A model generated the notes under the pieces. That model saw only the letters and a list, made by a program, of their open reading frames with translations. It was not told the origin of the DNA and did no database searches. Position numbers and translations under genes: made by a program. Of a stretch of 10,937 nucleotides of DNA, positions 1 through 7,163 are shown piece after piece. Positions within the stretch are counted from its first letter, which is position 1; every line of letters begins with the position of its first letter. The stretch is from an uncultured Bacteroidaceae bacterium (lineage in GTDB: Bacteria; Bacteroidota; Bacteroidia; Bacteroidales; Bacteroidaceae). Location of the stretch: contig CAJGDX010000075.1 of NCBI GenBank assembly GCA_904502185.1, forward strand, positions 1 through 10,937. The letters run 5' to 3'.

Positions 1-24
1 AAATATGTTTACCGGACACCAATA

Positions 25-175
25 AATAAGAATAGGATGCGCTCGTTGGAAAATAAATACAAACAAGTTTGCTTTATTTCACTCGCTTTCACTATCTTTT
101 AATAAGATAGGATTCGTTCGTTACAAAATAAATTGCAAACAAGTTTGCTTTATTTCACTCGCTTTCACTATCTTT
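25..175. repeat. Two tandem copies of a ~76-bp AT-rich intergenic repeat
   Basis: Two adjacent copies, roughly 25-99 and 101-175, lie in the gap before serS. Their last 39 bases (61-99 and 137-175) are identical; the first halves are similar but diverged by substitutions and small indels. Each copy contains an inverted repeat. In copy 2 it is AAATAAA at 126-132, a two-base bulge, GCAAAC at 135-140, a two-base loop, then GTTTGC at 143-148 and TTTATTT at 149-155. Copy 1 has the same fold with CAAAC/GTTTG (60-64/67-71) and AAATAAA/TTTATTT (51-57/73-79). The dyad covers the -33 element of the promoter in each copy. Bases 1-24 show nothing recognisable. The repeat could be a locally duplicated promoter or a member of a dispersed family; one window cannot tell these apart. 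Confidence 0.85.
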
Positions 176-176
176 G
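144..176 (+). promoter_or_regulatory. Bacteroidetes-type promoter of serS
   Basis: TTTG at 144-147 and TATCTTTG at 169-176, 21 bases apart, match the known Bacteroides sigma-ABfr pattern (-33 TTTG, -7 TAnnTTTG). This predicts a transcript start near 182-185 and a leader of about 35 bases before the serS ATG. The leader is A/T-rich without a Shine-Dalgarno sequence, as usual in this phylum. The upstream repeat copy has the same layout (TTTG 68-71, TATCTTTT 93-100) but lacks the final G of the -7 element, so the downstream copy is likely the main promoter. Confidence 0.75.
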
Positions 177-219
177 CAAATTGTAGAGAAATAAAATAAA
201 AATAAACAATACATATACA

Positions 220-1494
220 ATGCTTACGCTTAAAGTTATTACCCAGGAGACAGAAAAGGTGTTGAAAGGGTTGGAAAAGAAGCATTTCAAGAATGCAAAA
301 GAGACTATTGACCAGGTTTTGGAATTAGACAAGGTGCGTCGTGCCTCACAGGGCGAATTGGATGCAACTTTGCAGCAGAGCAAGCAGCTTGCAGCAAAGA
401 TTGGCCAGTTGATGAAGGAGAAGAATATTGCCGAGGCCGAAGAGGTGAAAAAGCAGGTTGCCGACCTCAAGGAGAAATCCAAGGCGTTGGAGGCTGCAAT
501 GGAAGAGGCTGCATCTAAAATTCAGGAGATTCTTTATACTATCCCCAATCTTCCCAACGATTCAGTGCCCGAAGGTTACGGTGCAGAGGACAATGTGGTT
601 GAGCGCGAGGGTGGTGTTAAGCCCAATCTTGGCGATTGTGCTCTTCCTCACTGGGATTTGGCAAAGAAATATGACCTTATCGACTTCGAACTTGGTGTGA
701 AAATAACAGGTGCAGGTTTCCCCGTATACAAGGGTAAAGGTGCCCGTTTGCAGCGTGCGTTGATTAACTTCTTCCTCGACGAGGCTCGTGATGCAGGTTA
801 CCTCGAAATTGAACCTCCTTACGTGGTTAACGAGGCTTCAGGTTATGGTACTGGCCAGTTGCCCGACAAAGAGGGACAGATGTATCACTGTAAACTGGAC
901 GACTACTATCTGATTCCCACTGCTGAGGTTCCTGTAACAAATATCTACCGCGATGTTATCATTGACGAAAAGTCATTGCCCATCAAGAACTGTGCATATT
1001 CGGCATGTTTCCGTCGCGAGGCAGGTTCATACGGCAAGGATGTTCGTGGTCTTAACCGTCTGCACCAGTTCAACAAGGTAGAGATTGTACGCATTGACAC
1101 TCCCGAACACTCTTATCAGTCACTCGACGAAATGATTGACCACGTCGAGAATCTGGTGAAGAAACTTGAACTCCCTTACAGAATACTCCGTCTTTGCGGT
1201 GGTGACATGAGCTTTACCTCATCAATCACTTTCGACTTTGAGGTATATTCAGCTGCGCAGGAGCGTTGGCTCGAGGTTAGCTCGGTTTCTAACTTCGAAT
1301 CTTATCAGGCTAACCGTCTGAAGTGCCGCTATCGCAATGCCGACAAGAAGACAGAACTCTGTCACACACTCAACGGCTCGGCGTTGGCACTCCCCCGTAT
1401 AGTAGCAGCAATTCTTGAGAACAATCAGACTCCCGAGGGTATCAGAATTCCCAAGGCACTTGTTCCCTACTGCGGTTTCGAAATAATTGACTAA
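220..1494 (+). CDS. serS: Seryl-tRNA synthetase
   Basis: This cytoplasmic class II aminoacyl-tRNA synthetase charges tRNA-Ser with serine (and tRNA-Sec where present) using ATP. The 424-residue length is normal. Residues about 1-105 form the N-terminal arm, rich in Lys/Glu/Ala and predicted as a long antiparallel coiled coil that grips the tRNA-Ser long variable arm. The catalytic domain follows: a motif 1 region around 163-190 (GAGFPVYKGKGARLQRA), the serine-site TAEVP at 234-238, motif 2 with FRREAGSYGKDVRGLNRLHQF at 264-284 followed by E288, and motif 3 around 384-397 (LNGSALALPR with R393). The start is set by the family-typical MLTLKVI beginning and an A-rich leader. It is probably cotranscribed with the oxidoreductase 22 bases downstream. 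No key residue appears to be missing. Confidence 0.98.
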   Translation: MLTLKVITQETEKVLKGLEKKHFKNAKETIDQVLELDKVRRASQGELDATLQQSKQLAAKIGQLMKEKNIAEAEEVKKQVADLKEKSKALEAAMEEAASKIQEILYTIPNLPNDSVPEGYGAEDNVVEREGGVKPNLGDCALPHWDLAKKYDLIDFELGVKITGAGFPVYKGKGARLQRALINFFLDEARDAGYLEIEPPYVVNEASGYGTGQLPDKEGQMYHCKLDDYYLIPTAEVPVTNIYRDVIIDEKSLPIKNCAYSACFRREAGSYGKDVRGLNRLHQFNKVEIVRIDTPEHSYQSLDEMIDHVENLVKKLELPYRILRLCGGDMSFTSSITFDFEVYSAAQERWLEVSSVSNFESYQANRLKCRYRNADKKTELCHTLNGSALALPRIVAAILENNQTPEGIRIPKALVPYCGFEIID

Positions 1495-1516
1495 CGAATT
1501 AATACAGAATAGAACA

Positions 1517-3826
1517 ATGTACAAGATAATTTCAAAAGAGCAGTTTTCGCAGAATGTATTCCGTCTGCGTGTCGAGGCTCCTCTTATTGCACGTGCTTGT
1601 CGTGCCGGCAATTTCGTTATTGTCAGAATAGCCGAAAAAGGTGAACGTATTCCCTTGACTATTGCTGCATCTGATGCAACAGAGGGTACAATCACTCTTG
1701 TTGTTCAGCGTGTGGGACTCAGCTCTACACGTTTGTGCGAACTTAACGAAGGCGACGAGATTCTCGACGTAGTAGGTCCTTTGGGTCAGCCTACACACAT
1801 CGAGAACCATGGAACTGTAATATGTGCCGGCGGTGGTGTAGGTGTAGCACCTATGCTTCCTATTGCAACTGCATTGAAAAAAGCAGGAAACAGAGTTATC
1901 TCTGTACTTGCCGGACGTTCAAAAGAACTTATCATCCTCGAAGAGGAGGTTCGTGCTGTGTCTGACGAGGTTATCATCATGACAGACGACGGCTCTTATG
2001 GCGACAAAGGTCTTGTTACCGAGGGCGTTGAGCGTGTAATCAAACGCGAAAAGGTTGACAAGTGTTTCGCTATCGGTCCTGCGGTGATGATGAAATTTGT
2101 CTGCCTGCTTACCAAGAAATATGAAATTCCTACCGAGGTTTCTCTCAACACCATCATGGTGGACGGAACTGGTATGTGCGGTGCATGTCGTGTAACTGTT
2201 GACGGAAAGACAAAATTCGTTTGCGTCGACGGTCCCGAATTTGATGGCCACAAGGTTGACTTCGACGGAATGTTGAAGCGTCTGGCAGCCTTCAAAGACA
2301 TGGAGCGCGAAGAGATAGAGAAATATAACAGCGTGGTTGGTTGCGAGGCTGATCCTGCTCAGAGCGAGGAGAGCGAGCTTACCAACAGAAACGCCGAGTG
2401 GCGTGTGGCTCTGCGCGCAAAGATAAAAGCTAAGGACAGAACCAACATCGAACGTTGCGTAATGCCCGAGCTCGACCCTGAATATCGCGCACGCAGTCTG
2501 CGCGAGGAGGTTAACCGCGGACTCACCGAGGAAATGGCACTTACCGAGGCTCAGCGTTGTCTCGACTGTGCCAACCCCACCTGTATGGAGGGTTGCCCTG
2601 TGAGCATCAACATTCCTTCGTTCATCAAGAATATTGAGCGTGGCGAATTCGGCAAGGCTGCAATGGTTCTCAAGATGACAAGCTCACTGCCTGCCGTGTG
2701 CGGTCGCGTATGTCCTCAGGAGAAACAGTGCGAGTCCAAGTGTATGCATCTGAAGATGGGTAAGAAGGCTGTTGCCATCGGTTCCCTCGAGCGCTTCGCT
2801 GCCGACTATGCGCGAGAGAACAACGAGCTTTCTGCTCCCGTCGTAGCTCCTGCCAAGGGTATCAAGGTTGCCGTTGTCGGTTCAGGCCCTGCCGGTCTGT
2901 CGTTCGCCGGTGACATGGCAAAGATGGGTTACGATGTTACTGTATTCGAAGCTCTCCACGAGATTGGTGGTGTGCTCAAATACGGTATCCCCGAATTCCG
3001 TCTGCCCAATGCTATTGTCGACGTTGAGATAAAGAATCTCGAGGATATGGGCGTGAAGTTCGTTAAGGACTGCGTCATTGGAAAGACACTTTCTATCGCC
3101 GACCTCGAGGCCGATGGATACAAAGGTGTATTTGTGGCTTCAGGTGCAGGATTGCCCAATTTTATGAATATTCCCGGTGAGAACTCCATCAACATCATGT
3201 CGTCAAATGAGTATCTGACACGTGTGAATCTGATGGATGCTTCTAACCCCGAAAGCGATACTCCCATGCGAATCGGCAAGCGAGTGGCTGTTGTCGGTGG
3301 TGGTAACACAGCCATGGACTCTGTAAGAACAGCATTGCGTCTGGGCGCTGAGAAGGCTATGATTATCTACCGCCGTTCCGAGGCTGAAATGCCTGCCCGT
3401 CTCGAAGAGGTTAAGCATGCCAAGGAAGAGGGTGTAGAGTTCCTTACTCTTCACAACCCCATCGAATATATTGCCGACGAGAATGGTTGTGTTAAGCAGA
3501 TTGTTCTTCAGAAAATGGAGCTTGGCGAGCCCGATGCTTCGGGACGTCGTTCACCTGTACCCATCGAGGGTGCCATCGAGACTATCGACATCGACACAGC
3601 TGTTGTCAGCGTAGGTGTGTCGCCCAACCCCTTGGTGCCTACATCTGTCGAGGGTCTTGAACTTGGACGCAAGAATACCATTGCCGTAAACGAGAAGATG
3701 CAGTCGTCGATTCCTACCATCTTTGCAGGTGGCGACATTGTTCGTGGCGGTGCAACAGTTATTCTTGCCATGGGTGATGGACGCAAGGCTGCCGCTTCGA
3801 TGGACGAAATGCTCTCGGCAAAATAA
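1517..3826 (+). CDS. Fused NfnA-NfnB-type NAD(P)H/ferredoxin oxidoreductase (PyrK-like + GltD-like)
   Basis: This 769-residue flavo-iron-sulfur protein joins two modules that are separate subunits in many bacteria. Residues 1 to ~260 are a PyrK/NfnA-like FAD/NAD-binding reductase: the flavin motif RIPLT at 44-48, a Gly-rich nucleotide segment AGGGVGVAP at 104-112, and a [2Fe-2S] site with C221, C224 and C236. D216 sits where the Asp ligand of NfnA is expected. Residues ~310-769 are a GltD/NfnB-like module with eight N-terminal cysteines for two [4Fe-4S] clusters (C348, C351, C356, C360, C395, C399, C405, C409), an FAD Rossmann motif GSGPAG at 455-460, an NADPH motif GGGNTAM at 594-600 with R619-R620, and the C-terminal flavin motif AGGDIVRGG at 737-745. 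Automated annotation often calls this a dihydroorotate dehydrogenase subunit/glutamate synthase, but no pyrD or gltB is adjacent. NADH-dependent ferredoxin:NADP+ oxidoreductase activity is therefore the better inference. ATG 1517 is preferred over an in-frame TTG at 1487, which overlaps serS and adds ten non-family residues. Confidence 0.9.
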   Translation: MYKIISKEQFSQNVFRLRVEAPLIARACRAGNFVIVRIAEKGERIPLTIAASDATEGTITLVVQRVGLSSTRLCELNEGDEILDVVGPLGQPTHIENHGTVICAGGGVGVAPMLPIATALKKAGNRVISVLAGRSKELIILEEEVRAVSDEVIIMTDDGSYGDKGLVTEGVERVIKREKVDKCFAIGPAVMMKFVCLLTKKYEIPTEVSLNTIMVDGTGMCGACRVTVDGKTKFVCVDGPEFDGHKVDFDGMLKRLAAFKDMEREEIEKYNSVVGCEADPAQSEESELTNRNAEWRVALRAKIKAKDRTNIERCVMPELDPEYRARSLREEVNRGLTEEMALTEAQRCLDCANPTCMEGCPVSINIPSFIKNIERGEFGKAAMVLKMTSSLPAVCGRVCPQEKQCESKCMHLKMGKKAVAIGSLERFAADYARENNELSAPVVAPAKGIKVAVVGSGPAGLSFAGDMAKMGYDVTVFEALHEIGGVLKYGIPEFRLPNAIVDVEIKNLEDMGVKFVKDCVIGKTLSIADLEADGYKGVFVASGAGLPNFMNIPGENSINIMSSNEYLTRVNLMDASNPESDTPMRIGKRVAVVGGGNTAMDSVRTALRLGAEKAMIIYRRSEAEMPARLEEVKHAKEEGVEFLTLHNPIEYIADENGCVKQIVLQKMELGEPDASGRRSPVPIEGAIETIDIDTAVVSVGVSPNPLVPTSVEGLELGRKNTIAVNEKMQSSIPTIFAGGDIVRGGATVILAMGDGRKAAASMDEMLSAK

Positions 3827-3852
3827 TTTTTAAAAAATCAAAAATAAAAAAT

Positions 3853-3902
3853 GGAAAGACGGGATTTGTATGTTCTATGGAACATGTGAATTTCGTCTTT
3901 TC
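3853..3902 (+). terminator. Long 23-bp hairpin after the serS-oxidoreductase unit
   Basis: Bases 3853-3875 pair without a break with 3880-3902 around a 4-base loop (TATG, 3876-3879). Seventeen pairs are Watson-Crick and six are G-U in the plus-strand RNA; in the opposite strand those six would be A-C mismatches, so the structure fits plus-strand RNA. It lies 26 bases after the oxidoreductase stop and 15 bases before the next ATG. The right arm ends in a U-rich stretch (TCTTTTCT). It may be a terminator, an mRNA-stabilising 3' end, or a leader structure controlling the downstream lipoprotein. The role is inferred; the pairing is seen directly. Confidence 0.6.
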
Positions 3903-3917
3903 TAAAATAATTATCTT

Positions 3918-6068
3918 ATGAGATATTTCTTTACACTGTTGGTGTCACTGCTTCTGTTTACGGCTTGTGCCGACAGAAGTGCAGCACCTCTTGTGAGAAT
4001 GAATGTGTTTGACACTATTCCGACCACTCCTCCTGTGCTGGACAAAAAATATACATTGGATAGCGAGGATTACAACTCTCTTGTTGATGTCACTTTCGAC
4101 AAAGGTGCTGTTAAATATTCGTCGCTTCCCGATGGTGTCACCGTGGCAACTGATGGCAAGTCTGTGCATTTTACTTCAGCTGTCGGTGGAGTGGAGTTCC
4201 GTCTCTCAGGTCGCAGCGAAGATGGCAGCTTCTCCGTTGTCAGCGACAGTTCGCTGCTTGTTACCCTCGACGATGTTGCACTTTCGTCGCGCAAAGGTGC
4301 GCCTGTGGCAATCTCTTCGCGTGGTGTGGCATATCTGAAAGTTGCCGAAAAGAGCTCCAATTTCCTTGTAGACCGACCTTCGGCAGCCGGTGCCGATACT
4401 GTAAAAACAGCAGCGGCTATCATGTCAACCGGCGACATTGTGTTGTGTGGCAGCGGTAAACTTGCCATCAATGGCAAACGTCGCTATGCGCTCTACAGCG
4501 GTGGTCGTCTGATAGTGGATGGTCCCATGCTCTCTGTCGAAAACTCGGTGCGCGACGCGCTCTCTTCTGATGGTGGAGTGGCTGTTGTAAAGGGCTTGTT
4601 GAAGATAAATTCAACAAAGGATGCCATAAAATCGAAAAAGGGTAATGTGCTTTTCCTCGGAGGCACCACTCAGCTGACCTCGGTGGGTCAGAAGGGCGAT
4701 GGCGTTCAGGCTGCAAATATCTATATGTACGACGGTTATGTATCTGTAAAGACACAGGGCGATGCCTCACGCGGCTTCAATGCCAAAGGCTCTGTATATG
4801 TCATCGATGGTTCGTTGGCTGTGCTGACAGAGGGAAATGTTACATTCTCGCCCAAAAAGGCTGATTATAGCTCGAACTCCTGCGTCAAATGCGGAAAATC
4901 CATGTATATGGCAGGCGGTTATCTCAACCTTGAGAACCGTGCCACTGCCGGCAAGGGTATAAACTGCAATGGAAAAATGCAGATGGATGGCGGTCTGTTG
5001 CTTGTCAGAAACTATGGCGAAGATGTTCAGCATCCTACATTGCCCGATGCACATTCTTCGGCCAAGGGTGTCAAATGTGACAGTGTAATATCCATCAATG
5101 GCGGAAAATTGGAGATTCTTGTCTTTGGCAAGGGTGAACGTTGCGAGGGACTTGAATCGAAGAACGATATTGTCATTGGCGGCGATGCCGATGTTTATGT
5201 CTATGCAACCGATGATGCACTTAATTCGGGTGGCAACATCATAGTGAACGGTGGCCGACTCTATGCCTACTCTGCCAACAACGATGGCATCGACAGCAAC
5301 TACGGGATAACCATCAATGGTGGACTTGTGGTAGCCAACGGCTCGGGCAGCCCCGAGCAGGGTATCGACTGCGATTTTGATGCAAACTTCTGCATGAAAG
5401 GCGGAACACTTGTTTCCATCGGTGGAATGATGGGGCTTGCTCCCAATCTGCCGCGCAACAAGCAGACAACGCAACACGCTGTTGCATGGAGCGGAGTGGA
5501 GTTGCAGCGTGGCAAATATGTAAACCTCTCCGACGCCTCAGGTAACACTCTGTTGTCGTACAAACTTCCCCGTACTCTGAAGTCGGGTGGAGTGGTTGTG
5601 TCAACACCCGAACTTGCAGGCGATACAAAATATAGACTTTCGATGAGCGACACAGTAGTTGGTGGCACATATGGGGGTAACGGATTCTACAATGGTGCAA
5701 CTTTGCCCGAAACAGCAGCGGCTCGTGAGTTTGCCCTTCAGTCGCTGATTGCAAGGGTTGATTCCGATGGCAATGTTGAACCGTTGTCTGTCGATTCAAC
5801 CGAGTATAAACCCGGCATGATGCCTCCTCCACCGTTTGGTGCCGGCAATGGTGCTTTCCCACCTCCTCCCGGTAACGGAAAATTTCCCCCTCCCGGTGGT
5901 GGCGCTCCCGGCATGATGCCTCCTCCCGGATTCGATATTAACAATATTCCCGATTCTATAAAGAAACGTTTCGCCCCCGATGGCAAGTTCCCATTCCCGC
6001 CACCTTTTGCAAGAGGTGCCGACGAGGGATACAACGACAATAATCTGCCCGGCGACGGATGGAAATAG
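3918..6068 (+). CDS. Putative surface or periplasmic lipoprotein, Cthe_2159-like beta-helix carbohydrate-binding type
   Basis: The 716-residue protein starts with a short lipoprotein signal: hydrophobic residues 3-16 and LLFTAC with C17 as the lipidated residue. Residues ~40-125 are a beta-rich N-terminal part. From ~190 to 505 there are about a dozen turns at ~24-30-residue spacing. Each has a strand ending in GG or DG plus a beta stretch (INGGKLEI 393-400, VNGGRLYA 443-450, INGGLVVA 466-473) and a recurring G-[IVFL]-x-[ASC] turn (GVQA, GFNA, GINC, GVKC, GLES, GIDS, GIDC). This matches the right-handed beta-helix carbohydrate-binding family named after Cthe_2159, known to bind cellulose-like and acidic sugars; the family call is from memory of motifs. 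The tail (~632-700) is low-complexity Pro/Gly/Met/Phe with runs of three or four prolines, ending GDGWK. No catalytic motif was recognised. ATG 3918 is the only start giving the signal peptide. The ligand is unknown. Confidence 0.75.
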   Translation: MRYFFTLLVSLLLFTACADRSAAPLVRMNVFDTIPTTPPVLDKKYTLDSEDYNSLVDVTFDKGAVKYSSLPDGVTVATDGKSVHFTSAVGGVEFRLSGRSEDGSFSVVSDSSLLVTLDDVALSSRKGAPVAISSRGVAYLKVAEKSSNFLVDRPSAAGADTVKTAAAIMSTGDIVLCGSGKLAINGKRRYALYSGGRLIVDGPMLSVENSVRDALSSDGGVAVVKGLLKINSTKDAIKSKKGNVLFLGGTTQLTSVGQKGDGVQAANIYMYDGYVSVKTQGDASRGFNAKGSVYVIDGSLAVLTEGNVTFSPKKADYSSNSCVKCGKSMYMAGGYLNLENRATAGKGINCNGKMQMDGGLLLVRNYGEDVQHPTLPDAHSSAKGVKCDSVISINGGKLEILVFGKGERCEGLESKNDIVIGGDADVYVYATDDALNSGGNIIVNGGRLYAYSANNDGIDSNYGITINGGLVVANGSGSPEQGIDCDFDANFCMKGGTLVSIGGMMGLAPNLPRNKQTTQHAVAWSGVELQRGKYVNLSDASGNTLLSYKLPRTLKSGGVVVSTPELAGDTKYRLSMSDTVVGGTYGGNGFYNGATLPETAAAREFALQSLIARVDSDGNVEPLSVDSTEYKPGMMPPPPFGAGNGAFPPPPGNGKFPPPGGGAPGMMPPPGFDINNIPDSIKKRFAPDGKFPFPPPFARGADEGYNDNNLPGDGWK

Positions 6069-6070
6069 AT

Positions 6071-6109
6071 AAAATTAGAGCAACCTTTTTTTAAGGTTGC
6101 TCTAATTTT
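6071..6109. terminator. Perfect 17-bp bidirectional terminator
   Basis: Bases 6071-6087 (AAAATTAGAGCAACCTT) are the exact reverse complement of 6093-6109, with a 5-base T loop. The arms begin with AAAA and end with TTTT, so RNA from either strand has a hairpin ending in a U run. It lies between the convergent lipoprotein (stop at 6066-6068) and thioredoxin (stop at 6141-6143) genes, exactly where a shared terminator is expected. Confidence 0.92.
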
Positions 6110-6140
6110 GTAAACTGCAATCGTCTGTGAAGGTCGTTTG

Positions 6141-6440
6141 TTATTCGGTGTATCTCTCTATTATCTCCTTAAGTTCTGCCATGCTGCGTGCGCCTGATGC
6201 ACGCCATTTTATCTCTCCCTCCTTGAACAGAATAAATGTTGGCACCGACTGTATGGCATAGGCATTGGCAACGGCGTTGTTTCTGTCAATGTCTATTTTA
6301 AGGATTCTTACTTTGTCGCCCATTGCGCTTTTCAGCTGTTCGAGTATGGGCTTCATCGCTTTGCAGGGGCCGCACCATTCTGCGAAGAAGTCTACAAGTA
6401 CAGGCTGCTTGCCCGATATTATCTCTTTGAACTGTGACAT
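6141..6440 (-). CDS. trxA: Thioredoxin
   Basis: This 99-residue cytoplasmic thiol-disulfide oxidoreductase has the canonical active site WCGPC at 22-26 (C23 attacking, C26 resolving), the buried Asp in VDFFA at 16-20 and the cis-proline in SVPTF (P67). No signal peptide or lipobox is present, unlike the envelope TlpA/ResA-type thioredoxins. The length is slightly below the usual ~105 residues, mainly at the N-terminus, but all fold elements are present. It would reduce protein disulfides and accept electrons from a thioredoxin reductase, which is not in this window. It follows the OmpH-like gene by 89 bases with a strong terminator in between, so it probably has its own promoter, although no good TAnnTTTG element was found there. 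MSQFKEI is the only sensible start. Confidence 0.95.
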   Translation of the reverse strand: MSQFKEIISGKQPVLVDFFAEWCGPCKAMKPILEQLKSAMGDKVRILKIDIDRNNAVANAYAIQSVPTFILFKEGEIKWRASGARSMAELKEIIERYTE

Positions 6441-6465
6441 TGTGGTAGGGTTATGTGTGGTTGGT

Positions 6466-6498
6466 AAAAAATGAGGGCAACACTGTGTGCCGCCCTCA
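6466..6498 (-). terminator. Rho-independent terminator of the OmpH-like operon
   Basis: Read on the minus strand, TGAGGGCGGCAC (6498-6487) pairs with GTGTTGCCCTCA (6483-6472) around the loop ACA. This gives 12 pairs, two of them G-U, followed directly by six Ts (6471-6466). It lies 31 bases after the OmpH-like stop codon and 25 bases before the thioredoxin ATG, so it separates the two genes. Confidence 0.88.
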
Positions 6499-6529
6499 AT
6501 ATAACAGATATTCTGTGTAAATGTTTCTC

Positions 6530-7141
6530 TTATTCCTCTGAAGCAGGTGTGTAACGGGCATTCAGTCCGTCGATAACCTCCTGTGTGATGTCGAGTGCTT
6601 CGTTAGCATAGAGAAGGTTGTCACCTACGCGGCTGATGATAAGGTCGTACTTCTTCTCTGTGTTGTAGGCCTTAAGGAAAGAGTTGATAGAGTCGTGCAG
6701 TGTGACGTTGTTTTTCTGGCTCTCGGCTGAAAGTTCGCTGAGCAGACGCTGCTCCAGCTTCTCCAGAGTCTCTTTCTTTTTCAACAATTTTGTCTGCTCC
6801 TCCTCTACGCGTTCACGTGTTGCGTAAACGTTGTTCTGAAGCTTGCGCTGAAAATCGTCGTAGTCGGCCTGGAAGGCTTTAAGTTTCTCGCTCATCTTCA
6901 AACGCATGTCCTCCTCTTTTCGCAACATGTCCTTGTTGAGTGCTATTGAGAATTCATATTTGCTGAGCAGTGAGTCGATGTCTACAAAGGCAATCTTGAT
7001 GCATTTGCCACCCTGTGCGGCTGCAGCTTCTGTGCTTGCGACATTTGCCTGTGTGGCGCTCTGCTCTTTTGCACATTGGGTAAAGAACAGCATTGTTGCA
7101 AATGCAAAAAGTACTATTCCGAATCCGTTTGTTCTTTTCAT
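6530..7141 (-). CDS. OmpH/Skp-family periplasmic chaperone-like protein, putative lipoprotein
   Basis: The 203-residue protein resembles the OmpH/Skp family, whose members hold unfolded outer-membrane proteins in the periplasm. An N-terminal hydrophobic stretch (~8-20) ends FFTQC with C23, which suggests lipidation, although Gln just before the Cys is not a standard lipobox residue. An Ala/Gln/Ser-rich linker (24-45) follows. The first beta strand IAFVDIDSLLSKYEF (50-64) is family-typical. Residues ~72-145 are highly charged (Lys/Glu/Arg/Gln) with heptad character, forming the coiled-coil tentacles. The C-terminal segment (164-196), with YDLIISRVGDNLLYANEALDITQEVIDGLN, closes the fold. Classical Skp is soluble, so membrane anchoring would be the notable difference; lipoprotein-like OmpH proteins are, as I recall, common in Bacteroidetes. 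It is second in a two-gene unit, 22 bases after the small membrane protein. Confidence 0.85.
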   Translation of the reverse strand: MKRTNGFGIVLFAFATMLFFTQCAKEQSATQANVASTEAAAAQGGKCIKIAFVDIDSLLSKYEFSIALNKDMLRKEEDMRLKMSEKLKAFQADYDDFQRKLQNNVYATRERVEEEQTKLLKKKETLEKLEQRLLSELSAESQKNNVTLHDSINSFLKAYNTEKKYDLIISRVGDNLLYANEALDITQEVIDGLNARYTPASEE

Positions 7142-7163
7142 TTTGTGATGTTGTTTTATGTTA

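Noticed and set aside
1487..1516. TTG-initiated N-terminal extension of the fused oxidoreductase overlapping the serS end
   Set aside because: It adds ten residues unlike the family start and needs a TTG codon; ATG 1517 gives MYKIISKEQF, which fits the family N-terminus.
3851..3889. 12-codon ORF (MERRDLYVLWNM) inside the 3853-3902 hairpin, preceded by an A-rich stretch
   Set aside because: It is too short to support as a gene, its bases are explained by the stem pairing, and it shows no run of regulatory codons typical of an attenuator.
4767..5477. Long minus-strand ORF (236 aa) opposite the first lipoprotein
   Set aside because: It lies entirely antisense to a well-supported gene with clear repeats and signal peptide, and its translation shows no recognisable motif.
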